Assembly (NCBI GenBank): GCA_051294375.1
Contig: CM119271.1
Span: 9,758,291 to 9,822,290, forward strand
DNA length: 64,000 nt
Direction of reading: 5' to 3'
DNA from: Paraspadella gotoi
Taxonomy: Eukaryota; Chaetognatha
In this document: positions 11,012 through 21,206 of the stretch, piece after piece
Numbering within the stretch: position 1 is the stretch's first letter
How the letters are laid out: the number at the start of each line of letters is the position of its first letter
The notes under the pieces: model-generated
What the model was told of the DNA's origin: nothing
The model's input: the letters and a program-made list of their open reading frames with translations, nothing else
Database searches by the model: none
Position numbers and translations under genes: made by a program

Positions 11012-11439
11012 CGGATCCCAAAGACGTTCACCCAGCCTGATTTATCGCCAATTCGCAATTCCTAGTGGAACTCACCCAGCCATCTAAACATTTTAATTTT
11101 TGCGTTTTATGAAAACTCCGTTTTCCGAGTACGCTAAACTCGAGGCGATTTTTGTAGATCGCCAACTCTTGTCGGTTTTTGCGATTTTATGAAAACTCCG
11201 TTTTCCGAGTTCGCTCAACTCGAGGCGATTTTTGTAGACCGCCAAACTCTTTTGCATTTTGAACTATGGTTATCCCTACTGCCACACTTAAACACCTCAG
11301 ATATCAGAAGACGGCGGTCCAATCCCTGGCACCCTGCCCAAGGGCTTACAAACCCAACTCAGCTCATACACCTGCATGTCTCCCGCACCTGCATACATGG
11401 CCAATGCACACCCAGTGAAGGACAACACCAAGTTACAGC

Positions 11440-12285
11440 ATGACTGAGCCGCTTCCGAATCTGCCCCTAGAAAGCTTTTTTGATTTCTGTTCCAGAGTTA
11501 AAAATGACAATAACGTCGTCGACGCAAAGCAGCGTCTCCGCCACCGCTTACGGGGCAGACCGCCGCCAACGCCGCCGCCAACTCCGGCCTCATATCGCCG
11601 CCAACAATGGATCGGCCCACCGGGTCCGAATCGCGGGTGGGGTGGAGACAACCACCTTAAAAAATCACTACGACGAGCACGTCGCTGCGCCAACGCGCCT
11701 TCCATGGCCCACGACGACGAACGACGACACCTTCATCGCGGCTTTTCCGCCGGAGTCATCCTCGGCCTCACCATCGCCCTCACCATTAGCCTCATCTTCC
11801 GAATGATGTAGGTTTTTACAATCTCGTCCAAAGTTGATTCAGTTTCAGAACTTCAACTTTTTAAATTCAACATTAAATCAAAGAAAAATTCAAAAATATT
11901 TTGGAAAAAACAGTTCAGAAAATCCCCAAACGTCGGCGCCGCCAACCCAATTTCGCCGCGTTGCGGGCAGCCAATGCAGCTGCAGGAGTCGAGGCAGCAC
12001 GGCGCAGACCCACAGCACCGTCTGTCCGCGTCGCCGGGCGACCAGGTTCCGGCACCACCCTTGGTTTCGCCGCCGCCGTCTCCGCCGTCGACTCCACCGC
12101 CGTCAATCACTGGCGATGTAAGTCTCACAGAATTACAATCCATTATCAAGAGATATTTTTATTTCACAAAAATAAATTTTCCATAAACAATAATCCCCTT
12201 TTAGAGCTGCAATCTTCAGCGCGTCGAATGCGACGCCACCGCTGACGCGTCGGACGACAACAACGTCGACATCCATGCTGCTTAG
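11440..12285 (+). CDS. R1 spliced frame: GC-rich exon(s), short intron, conserved 26-residue terminal exon
   Basis: The best supported part is the 3' end. An exon from about 11,914 (after AAAAAACAG) to 12,117 ends PPPSPPSTPPPSITGD, followed by a consensus donor GTAAGT at 12,118. An 87-base intron ends CCCCTTTTAG, and the exon 12,205-12,285 reads SCNLQRVECDATADASDD, then a short end DIHAA and TAG. The join keeps one frame. Against the 1-307 copy, four of six substitutions are synonymous in this frame, which argues for past selection. Upstream, 11,480-11,806 is open in one frame (it contains AANNGSAHRVRIAGGVE) and 11,440-11,811 in another, each ending near a possible donor GTAGGT at 11,808; which is coding is unresolved. 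Biased Pro/Ala/Arg content, no known domain, cellular role unknown. Confidence 0.4.
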
Positions 12286-12819
12286 TTTAGATAGTATTAA
12301 GTGAATTTAGCGTGTTTCAAAATTGGTAGATTAGTTTAAATCGTTTGTTTACATGCTCCAAAGCATGTAAATATTTAGATAGTTTATATTTCGTTTGCAT
12401 GTTATTCAACATGCATTTATTTAGATAGCATGTTAAATTTGTTTACATGATTAACATGTAATAGATCAGTTCGTCTCGTCAGTCAAGAGTCTTAATTTTA
12501 ATTTAAATTCAAGTTTACCAAGGTTTTTAATTCAAATTTAAATTCAAGTTTAAATTTAAGTTTGAGTTCAAGTATAAACTTAGTTTATTTTTACGTTTAA
12601 GTTTTTCTAAGGGTAATTATTTTAAATAAATAAGTTTAAATTTAAGTTTTAAAGTAAAAGATTTTTAGGTTTTGAAAAAGTAAAGTCGCGAGCCGTGAGT
12701 ATGGATACCCATGGCCCCCAGGCAAAGTTTTAAATGTAAAAAAGTTTGTCTTAAATGTGAGCGACAACATACAACGTAAGAACGTGTTCAGAGTCAATCT
12801 CCAAGAAGCTTCTGCAAAC

Positions 12820-12825
12820 AATAAA
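12820..12825 (+). terminator. Candidate polyadenylation signal of R1
   Basis: AATAAA about 535 bases after the R1 stop codon, within the AT-rich tail. The same hexamer occurs at the matching place in copy 1 (about 849). Confidence 0.3.
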
Positions 12826-13021
12826 ACAAGAAAAATAAAGAAGAAAGAGAATAAACAATTTGAAAAGGAAAAGAATCAAATAATTAAAAAATTAGGAAGG
12901 GAAAAAAGATTTTAATAAAAAAGTTTAAAATTTTAAAAAGGGAAGAGAGAATTTTTTTTTTTCAGAATAAAGATTTGAAATAAATTTAATTCTTTTAAAT
13001 ATCTTAAATATTCTCTTAAAT

Positions 13022-14800
13022 CGGATCCAAAGCGTTACACCAGCCGATTTATCGCCAATTCGCAATTCCTAGTGGAACTCACCAGCCATCTAAACATTTT
13101 AATTTTTTAGCTTTTTTATGAAAACTCCTGTTTTCCGAGTCGCTAAACTCGAGGCGATTTTTGTAGCCGCGAACTATTGTTGGTTTTTTGCGATTTTTAT
13201 GAAACTCCGTTTTCCGAGTTCGCTCAATCTCGAGGCGCATTTTTGTAGACCGCCGACTCTTTTGCTTTTGAACTATGGTTATCCCTCTGCACACTTAACA
13301 CCTCAGTATTCAGAAGACGGGGCGTCCAATCCGTGGCACGCTGCCCAAGGGCATTCAAACCCAACTCAAGATTATCACCTGCATGTCTCCGCACCTGCAT
13401 ACATGGCCAATGGCACACCCATGAAGGAAACACCAAGTTACAGCATTGCTGAGCCGCTTCCGAATCGTTCCCCTAGGAAGATCTTTTTGATTTTCTGTTT
13501 CAGGTTAAAAATGACATTCGTTTCGGTCACGCCAAGGGTCTCTCCGCTGTTCGGGGCAGCCGCGCCAACGCCCGCCGCCACTCACTTGGCGCGTCATATC
13601 GCCGCCAACAATGATCTGGCCCACCGGGGGTCCGAATCGGGGTGGGGGTGGAGGACAAGCCACCTTAAATCACGTACGCGAGCACGTCTCTTGCCCACGC
13701 GCCTCTGCGCATGGCCCACCCCGTTACGACACGACAACCTTCTCCCCCGGTTTTCGCCGGGTCACTGGCTCCCCTTCGCGTCCTCCCATTACCTCTCTTT
13801 TCAATCTGGATGGTAGGTTTTTCAATCTCTTTCAAAGTTGTAATTCTAGATTCCAAGAACCTTTAAGATTCACATTAATCAAGAAAAAATGTAACAATAT
13901 TTTGGAAAAAACAGTTCAGCAAATCCCTTCAAACGTCGGCGCAACGCCGACTGCCATTTCGCCCGCCCGTTTGGGAGCGCATGGCAGTGAGAGTCGAGGC
14001 AGCGACGGCGCAGACCCACCAGCACCGTCTGTCGCGTCGCCGAGGTGCACGGTTCCGGCACCACCCGTTGGGATTTCGCGCCGCCGCGTCCGCCCGTTCG
14101 ACTACGCCACACTGGCATGAGGTCATCACAGAAGCGTTTCCAAGTCCATCAAGAATGTACATCATTTACAAAAATTTTTCAGCATTTTCCTAAACCAATA
14201 TCCCTTTTAGAGCTGCATTCTTCAGCGCGTCGAATGCGACGCCACCTCTGACGCGTCCGGACGACCACACGTCGAATCCGCGTGCTTAGTTTAGATTAGT
14301 TTGTGGTAATTTTAGTGTTTTTCGAAATTTTTTGATGTTCAATTTGTTTACATGTTACTGTAATGATCGTTTGTTCGTCAGTCAAGTTCTTATTTTTAGT
14401 TTAATTTAGTTACCAGTTCTTTCAGTTTAAATTCGTTTAAATTAGTTCGAGTTATTCATCTTTTTATTTGAGTTTAGTTGTTTTAAGTTTATTTTAATGT
14501 TTTAAAATTTAGTTTTAATGTATTTTTAAGGTTTTGAGTATCCGCGCGTGGATAGGACCCCAGGCAAGTTTTAGTTTAAAAGGATTTGTCTTAAGTGCCG
14601 TAACGTAAGACGTGTCCCGGTATTCGGAAGTTCTGCCCCCAAAAGGCTGAAAGGGGAAGGATACATTTGGAAGGGAATCTAATTTACTTGGGACAGTTTT
14701 ATAACTTAATTTTTAAAGGAGAGAAATTTTTTTTTTTTTTTGATCAAGATTTGATAATTTAATATCTCTAAAATTTTTTTCGGTGCAAAAGTTGATATTT
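13022..14800 (+). repeat. R1, third copy, indel-ridden and directly adjacent
   Basis: Begins CGGATCCAAAGCGTTACACC, matching 11,010, and follows the second copy through to its AT-rich tail. It has dozens of one-base insertions and deletions, frequently in homopolymers, and drops several 10-40-base pieces in the tail. All R1 reading frames are destroyed. The intron acceptor CCTTTTAG and the exon core CAGCGCGTCGAATGCGACG at about 14,224 remain readable. The error style suggests low-accuracy sequence rather than natural decay. Confidence 0.75.
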
Positions 14801-15529
14801 TTAATTTAATAAATTAAATAAAATTTGCATATCCATCTTGGTATGGATTATTTCTTTTAGTTTAACTTCTTTTCTCGGATCGTAATCTGTCTGTTCGTTT
14901 TTTTTCACTTTTTTTTGTTTTTTGATGATTCGTTACTGTCCGATTTTTGGGTGCGAGGATTCCCGGGCACCGTCGTTTTATCCTTCGAATTTGTTTCTCT
15001 ATCCATCTCTCTCCGGGTCTGGGTTCGCATTTTTTAAAGAGTTTTCCAGGACCCGCCTCCGTACCTTTCCCACTTCGTTCACCCGGAGTTCTCATGTTTT
15101 TATGTGCTTATATCGTTCCACACGCTTGAGCCGCTCTCGTGTCGTTGAACATTTCCAATTCGAAGTTTTTGGCGCCATTTTAAAACAAATCATGTGCGTT
15201 GAGAAGCTTCCTTCCGTGGACAATTTCTTCAGGTCGCGAGCAGGTGAGCTATTTTTGTGATTTTTTGCTTAAATCCCCGTATGGGCCGCCAAGATAGTTT
15301 TCAATGTTTTTTAGCTGCAATTATTTCAGACAATTTTTTCTTACTTAAAATTTTTGGCTTTACTGTTCTTAACGCCGAGACTCCCTCCTGAATAGTAACA
15401 TTCATATTATTATTTTCATGGGAGAGAAACTGAATAATTTCTATCTTTCATTCTTTTTTCCCTCTGTCTTCAAGACGCTTTTTCAGTGCATGGTCTCATG
15501 GTTTCTTCCCTCACCGCCCAGCAGGTAAA
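14801..15529. other. Sequence between two rough repeat copies, no supported gene
   Basis: An open frame of about 110 codons at 14,922-15,260 reads with scattered Cys, Phe and Arg and an antisense frame of similar length. No domain, start context or repeat partner supports it. Confidence 0.4.
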
Positions 15530-16960
15530 TGCAATATGAGGACTTCCCGAGGAAAAGGCGTCTCAACAGCATGCTTCCCATGTGACAGTGTTGTAGATTC
15601 TTTACATGAATAGAGAAGCAATCCCTACTCTCAGTTTCACAGGAGGGATCTTTTTGTTATAAAAATTTTCTTGATGTTGGCGCCGCCTCTCCGTATTCCA
15701 TGCTTAAATCAAAAAGTTCCATTTTTGTTTTTCATTTTGATCTAACAGAGCGAGAGAGAGATCCAAATTTGAAAGCTGAAAGAGGAAATTTACAAATCAG
15801 TTCTTCTCCATTGAGAATTTTGGTTACGCCCTGACATTCTATAAATATTTCTCAAAATTCGTCATGAACATCGATGAAACGTTTTTTACTTTGACGAAAA
15901 ATAAAAGTTTTTGTTCTTATTTTATGGAATATAGAACTATTCGTAGCTTAGTTTGTCTTGTCACCGCGGGTATTTTATAACGTCTTATTCTGTTTTTATT
16001 TGTGCTGATTGTCTGCTACGTATCATTTTGTCTAAAATTAACATTTCTCCATAATCCTGTCGCCAAGCAAGGGAAAAAAAAAGGAAAAACCACACCTTAA
16101 TAGCCACTACATAAATTTTGGCTTTATTAAATATTTTCTCTCCCTCTATTTACCACTCAATGAAGGAATCTTAATTACGATGTCAAACTTTGCTTTCTGT
16201 AGATTGTTATTAAAATCTATAAGTAATTTTATTAGATCTTTAATTTTTGTTCCATTGTTTAGATTTTAATTGTAGTAATTTTACCATCGCTTGTGACACA
16301 GTGGAGCTAGAATACAATTGAGGCCTTCACGTCGCGGCATTTCTCCTGTCTGCTCCAGGTTGAAGTCGGTTTTGCAAAACATAACTGCATGGAGAAATAT
16401 TTTGCCTTTGGCATCACATTGGATATATTAGTGTTTTCATCACTTTTAACAATTCTTATTATTAATTTCTTTTTTCAAGAGAATTATTATTTTATATATT
16501 TTTTTATCAAGTTATTGCAGTTATTGGCACGATCTTTATTTATTTCTTTTTATGTTTGAATAATATTATATGGTCATTTAATTCTTAGAATATTTGTTAA
16601 GTATTTAAAATATACTATATTTATCTGATTTGGGGGTGCCAGGTTGTCCTCCGACAATAGAAGAAGGCTCTACATAGTAATTGATAGATGAATTGTTTTT
16701 GTATATTTTTTAAAANNNNNNNNNNNNNNNNNNNNNNNNNTAAAATTTTATTTCAGGGAAAAAAGTTGAATAGTTTAATAGAAAAATTAAATTATATAAT
16801 TATCAACATAATTAGAAGGAAAGAATATGGGCAGACTATACTTTATAGTTAAACTCCCATTTCATCTCTCTCTTATTTATTTTTGTTCATTTATTTTTAT
16901 TTAATTTTATTATTATTTTTTTTAATTAGTAAACATATAGAAGCTGATAGTGTTTCAAAG
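15530..16960. repeat. Repeat R2, copy 2 (indel-ridden)
   Basis: Follows 2,010-3,450 in order, including ACTTCCCGAGGAAAAGGCGT near 15,541 and TTTGCAAAACAT near 16,370. It supplies real sequence for the gap at 3,071-3,339 but has its own 25-N gap at 16,716-16,740. Similarity ends at about 16,955 (AGTGTTTCAAAG), where it joins unrelated coding-like DNA. Confidence 0.75.
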
Positions 16961-16970
16961 TTTTGGTTTT

Positions 16971-17463
16971 TTAGTCTTTTAGTAGAAAGGTTTGTCCTTG
17001 GATTTCCAGAGGTACCTGAGTCTTATCCCATGATAATGCCTCTTTAATGGTTTTATTTAGAATGGGTACCATGGTAAGAAACTTGAGTTTGTAAATCAAG
17101 TGTTCTTCTCCAGACCTGCCTGGCCATGGCATAACTTCCATCTCTGAAAACGAGTGAAGAAAAGTGCTCACGACTTCTCTGACACAATGGGGAGAAAATC
17201 TGCTTGTTCTTTCTTTTCTGCTTTGTCTCGGCTTGTCTTTTTCAACTGTTTTTTTGAAAAGAAAGAGAGTCAAACATTATTGACAGTATTGATGCAATCT
17301 TCTCAAACGACAGATGGTTGTATCTTCTCAGCTGATCCATCACAACAGATCTAATCTTTTCATTGCCCATGCCATGCAGAAGTAAAATTCCTTTTTCTGC
17401 TTCATCTAGATTAAGATTTCTCGTTGTGTATCATAATTTGTAAGGTCTTGCGATCCTTATCCC
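16971..17463 (-). pseudogene. Unidentified coding remnant in three frames
   Basis: On the minus strand three neighbouring frames look coding. From 17,463: KDRKTLQIMIHNEKS ending in a stop. From about 17,410 to 17,255: an unbroken stretch with NLDEAEKGILLLHGMGNEKI and a helical RRYNHLSFEKIASILSIMF segment. From 17,255 to 16,971: SPHCVREVVSTFLHSFSEME and GEEHLIYKLKFLTMVPILNK, ending in a stop. The helical leucine/isoleucine pattern and natural composition favour a real protein interrupted by frameshifts or very small introns. I do not recognise the family. Confidence 0.35.
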
Positions 17464-18710
17464 NNNNNNNNNNNNNNNNNNNNNNNNNNNNNNNNNNNNN
17501 NNNNNNNNNNNNNNNNNNNNNNNNNNNNNNNNNNNNNNNNNNNNNNNNNNNNNNNNNNNNNNNNNNNNNNNNNNNNNNNNNNNNNNNNNNNNNNNNNNNN
17601 NNNNNNNNNNNNNNNNNNNNNNNNNNNNNNNNNNNNNNNNNNNNNNNNNNNNNNNNNNNNNNNNNNNNNNNNNNNNNNNNNNNNNNNNNNNNNNNNNNNN
17701 NNNNNNNNNNNNNNNNNNNNNNNNNNNNNNNNNNNNNNNNNNNNNNNNNNNNNNNNNNNNNNNNNNNNNNNNNNNNNNNNNNNNNNNNNNNNNNNNNNNN
17801 NNNNNNNNNNNNNNNNNNNNNNNNNNNNNNNNNNNNNNNNNNNNNNNNNNNNNNNNNNNNNNNNNNNNNNNNNNNNNNNNNNNNNNNNNNNNNNNNNNNN
17901 NNNNNNNNNNNNNNNNNNNNNNNNNNNNNNNNNNNNNNNNNNNNNNNNNNNNNNNNNNNNNNNNNNNNNNNNNNNNNNNNNNNNNNNNNNNNNNNNNNNN
18001 NNNNNNNNNNNNNNNNNNNNNNNNNNNNNNNNNNNNNNNNNNNNNNNNNNNNNNNNNNNNNNNNNNNNNNNNNNNNNNNNNNNNNNNNNNNNNNNNNNNN
18101 NNNNNNNNNNNNNNNNNNNNNNNNNNNNNNNNNNNNNNNNNNNNNNNNNNNNNNNNNNNNNNNNNNNNNNNNNNNNNNNNNNNNNNNNNNNNNNNNNNNN
18201 NNNNNNNNNNNNNNNNNNNNNNNNNNNNNNNNNNNNNNNNNNNNNNNNNNNNNNNNNNNNNNNNNNNNNNNNNNNNNNNNNNNNNNNNNNNNNNNNNNNN
18301 NNNNNNNNNNNNNNNNNNNNNNNNNNNNNNNNNNNNNNNNNNNNNNNNNNNNNNNNNNNNNNNNNNNCATCAGCGTCGATGTTCCGCTTCTGGAGATTTT
18401 CATCTCCATGTGCAAAATTATGGAAAAAAAGCTTCTTTTACTGAGAGTTGATTTTCTCCCATTNNNNNNNNNNNNNNNNNNNNNNNNNNNNNNNNNNNNN
18501 NNNNNNNNNNNNNNNNNNNNNNNNNNNNNNNNNNNNNNNNNNNNNNNNNNNNNNNNNNNNNNNNNNNNNNNNNNNNNNNNNNNNNNNNNNNNNNNNNNNN
18601 NNNNNNNNNNNNNNNNNNNNNNNNNNNNNNNNNNNNNNNNNNNNNNNNNNNNNNNNNNNNNNNNNNNNNNNNNNNNNNNNNNNNNNNNNNNNNNNNNNNN
18701 NNNNNNNNNN
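17464..18710. other. Two large assembly gaps with a 96-base island
   Basis: N at 17,464-18,367 and 18,464-18,710. The island 18,368-18,463 is open on the minus strand (FFSIILHMEMKISRSGTSTL) and may continue the coding remnant just upstream, but too little is visible to say. Confidence 0.8.
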
Positions 18711-18963
18711 AATTTCACCTGTTTCTAAGTTTTTTCTTAACAATTCACATTAAGGGGTGAACTTAGTGAACTTAGAAATTAGTTTTAGTCCAAATATTTT
18801 TAGAATATTTTCAATGAAAGACAAAATAATTTTGTAAAATAAAATTAATAGCTAAAAATATTTATTTAGATTTAACCAAGTTTGGTGACAGGGGTTGGAG
18901 TCCATTATATAGTGGTTTTTAATTAAGATAAACATTTTTCAGAATTTTCAAAGATGTCATTTT

Positions 18964-19690
18964 TTAATTTGAGTTAAAATCTTTGTTAATGATGAAAAAA
19001 TAGAAGGAAAACTTTTTTGGATTTTTAGAGAAAAAAAATTTAACAACAATGTTTTTTATCATGATTAAACATACATGCCCCGATTTGTGTTGGAAAAATT
19101 CATGTAACATGTCAAAATGAAAGAGAGAATCTAATTCTTTGTTACGGTGGATCAAGAGGTTGATCCAAGTAGAATAAGGAAGGAAAGCAAAAAGACTTGT
19201 ACCATCCTCTACCCCCATATCTCGTGGGTAGCTATGCTTTAGTAGATGGTTAAGAGCATACAGTGGATCTTGATTTATTTCATATGAGACATGAACGAAA
19301 CAACTCAAGATATTAGATGGTAAAGTGGGAGTTGTGTTGTAAACAAATCCGTTTTTGTTATCCCCTTTAACTTCGCCGTTTGGGAAAAGACTCTCACAGA
19401 CAAAACAACAAACCTCCGCGTCGATCGAACCTTGTGCAAGCACGTATGGACGTGCCCATTCACCACACGCAGCAACCGCCGTCAAACACTCAAATTTTTC
19501 GTCGATTTATGTTCGTCGGAGTCAGTCCGTCACTGACCGGCTGCATCTCAAGATCAGGGTTCAAACGCACGCGTTTTTTGCGCGTGAAATGACCCAAATC
19601 AAGATCCGCGATTCTGATCGGTCCGTGTTCGCCTCTATGGTCGAAAAGGTCTTGCACGAGTGCAAGAAAATGTACGTATTATTGGCCCAT
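18964..19690 (-). pseudogene. Unidentified cysteine-containing coding remnant
   Basis: A minus-strand frame from about 19,500 to 18,964 reads ACGEWARPYVLAQGSIDAEV, then CCFVCESLFPNG, NTTPTLPSNILSCFVHVSYE and SYPRDMGVEDGTSLFAFLPY, before degrading into Phe/Lys-rich sequence past 19,030. Upstream to about 19,690 two further frames also look coding (FSTIEANTDRSESRILIWVI; MQPVSDGLTPTNINRRK), separated by stops. This suggests one protein broken by two frame changes or short introns. The GC content and codon pattern are unlike the flanks. The family is not recognised; a DNA-virus-like or transposon origin is conceivable but unsupported. Confidence 0.35.
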
Positions 19691-19735
19691 GTAATTGCGC
19701 CGCCCCTGTTCATTTACTAGCATGCCCCACATACA

Positions 19736-19987
19736 AATTCAACCCATAGATACCGCCATGAAATTTGCGCCGACACTTGGGATTCGCACCCTGTAGAATT
19801 CGCCACGCTAAGATTTTGCCACTTGGGATTCCACCCGTGTAGGAATCCCCCCGTGGATTCACCACAATGTAGAGATTATCCCGCCCTGAATAAGATCCGC
19901 CACGAAAATATTATCTATATCTTCATCCCACGATAAAAATCTTTCCCTTCTCTCCCTGTAAGAAAATTTCTCCCCTTCTAAAATACG

Positions 19988-19990
<3 letters not shown>
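19736..19990 (+). repeat. Degenerate short-period repeat
   Basis: Loosely repeated words such as CGCCAC, TTGGGATTC and CCTGTAGAATT, about every 35-45 bases. Too diverged to define a unit. Confidence 0.35.
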
Positions 19991-20049
<59 letters not shown>

Positions 20050-20050
20050 A
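19991..20050 (+). repeat. (CT)n microsatellite
   Basis: About 28 CT dinucleotides with two interruptions, directly upstream of the CpG-richer segment. Confidence 0.95.
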
Positions 20051-21088
20051 AAACCAGGCGGCGAAGCACTTACCAGAAACTGACTCGATCAATTCAGAGC
20101 ACAACACGCTTTGAATCCTTCGTCGGCCGGACTCGCGCGGTGGGAGCGGTAGCCGCGTCGCCGCAAGGGCTGACACGCGGTCTTCGCTCTCATGTCTTAC
20201 CTGCTGCAGCCACGGAGCCGGGGAGGATCGAACCCACCTTCCCCCAACACGTTCGTCGACTCCGCGCGACCGCATCCGAGGAATACATGCGCCAGTTTTA
20301 CAATGAGACCTTAACCGACGGCTTACCTGCGACGTCGGGCGAGAGATCCTAGAGTCGACGGAGTCATTCCGAGTATCTGAGACTCAACTCTGTGGACGGG
20401 GGTTGGAGCGTCCGCCCGGCATTAGTGGGCCCCGGAATGTAATGCCGTCAGATGTTAACAAAGATCTCCGTGGAGATGACGACCCTTTCAACAATCGGAA
20501 GCTACGCCATCTAGTTTTTCAACCGCCAATGGAACCGAGCATCGAAAGCGGCACAAGCACTACGCTCAAATTGGAGGCGACTGAAAAACAACCGGGTCAC
20601 GGTGGAGTGCGACAATAACGATCACTCTGCTGGCGTCGGAAGTTAAAGAAGTGGCGGCGGCGGGCGGGCGGCGCTGATGCTCAACGATGAGAAAATAATT
20701 TGTTTGAACCAAATTATCAAGGATAAAAAAGACGAAGAGAGAAAAATAAAGAAAGAAAGAATATATTACGTTTAAAAACAAAGTGGAACCAAAAAGGAAA
20801 ACGAAGCTCGCGAACGACAAACGAACGAAGAGACGAACAAAGTACGGGAACAAGACACAGACCCAACGACGGCGGACTTTCTTCCCCCCACGGTCGCAAG
20901 ATTCCGAGAAATTTCCGATTCAAAAAAAAGAGAACGTACGACGACGGAGCGACGACGAACGACGACGATTTCGCTGACGACACCGCTTCCCATAGCGCTA
21001 TTCAATCATAGAACCTGTGGTGGAAAAAGAGAAAGAGAATTGTGAAAACGGTGATCGATCTGGAAGTAAATTCCGGGAATTCACTCGG
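20051..21088 (+). promoter_or_regulatory. CpG-richer segment, possible promoter or 5' UTR
   Basis: The segment is clearly richer in CG dinucleotides than the AT-rich DNA on its right. It holds several overlapping medium frames on both strands without domains and leads into a splice donor at 21,207. The position next to a CT tract and before a long AT-rich stretch fits a gene start, but no TATA box or transcription start can be shown. Confidence 0.3.
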
Positions 21089-21206
21089 ATGGAACTGCAT
21101 ACTGGAGGAGGAACGGAGCGCATATCACGCAGTTTCAGTGCACATTGTGAAGTTGTGAGAGATATTTTGTGGATTAAGAGAAAAAGAACTGTTCATTGCG
21201 AAACCG
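21089..21206 (+). CDS. Candidate first coding exon with consensus splice donor
   Basis: An ATG at 21,089 opens a 39-codon frame beginning MELHTGGGTERISRSFS and containing HCEVVRDILWIKRKR. It runs into CCG followed by GTAAGTCTTTCTC at 21,207, a near-perfect donor leaving phase 1. The frame is open further upstream to about 20,997 but without an earlier ATG. The following 5.4 kb is AT-rich and frame-free, as expected for an intron. No partner exon in the right phase was identified (the acceptor at 35,343 gives an early stop in that phase). Function unknown. Confidence 0.3.

Larger units (their letters stand above)
11012..13020 (+). repeat. R1 repeat unit, most complete copy (copy 2)
   Basis: A unit of about 2 kb. 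The first 250 bases include an 80-bp tandem duplication (GAAAACTCCG at 11,111 and 11,191). Next come a GC-rich proline/arginine-coding zone (11,440-12,117), a short intron, a terminal exon ending at 12,285, and an AT-rich tail with an AATAAA at 12,820-12,825. The 3' half equals 1-985, and the whole unit is repeated directly downstream at 13,022-14,800 with many indels. It may be a non-autonomous retroelement with a spliced frame or an amplified gene; nothing recognisable decides between these. Confidence 0.7.

Noticed and set aside
14922-15260. 112-codon plus frame with scattered Cys/Phe
   Set aside because: Overlaps an equally long antisense frame, lies between rough repeat copies, and has no domain or repeat of the pattern elsewhere.
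17411-18728. Frames of over 430 codons
   Set aside because: Almost entirely N; only 30-odd residues are real sequence.
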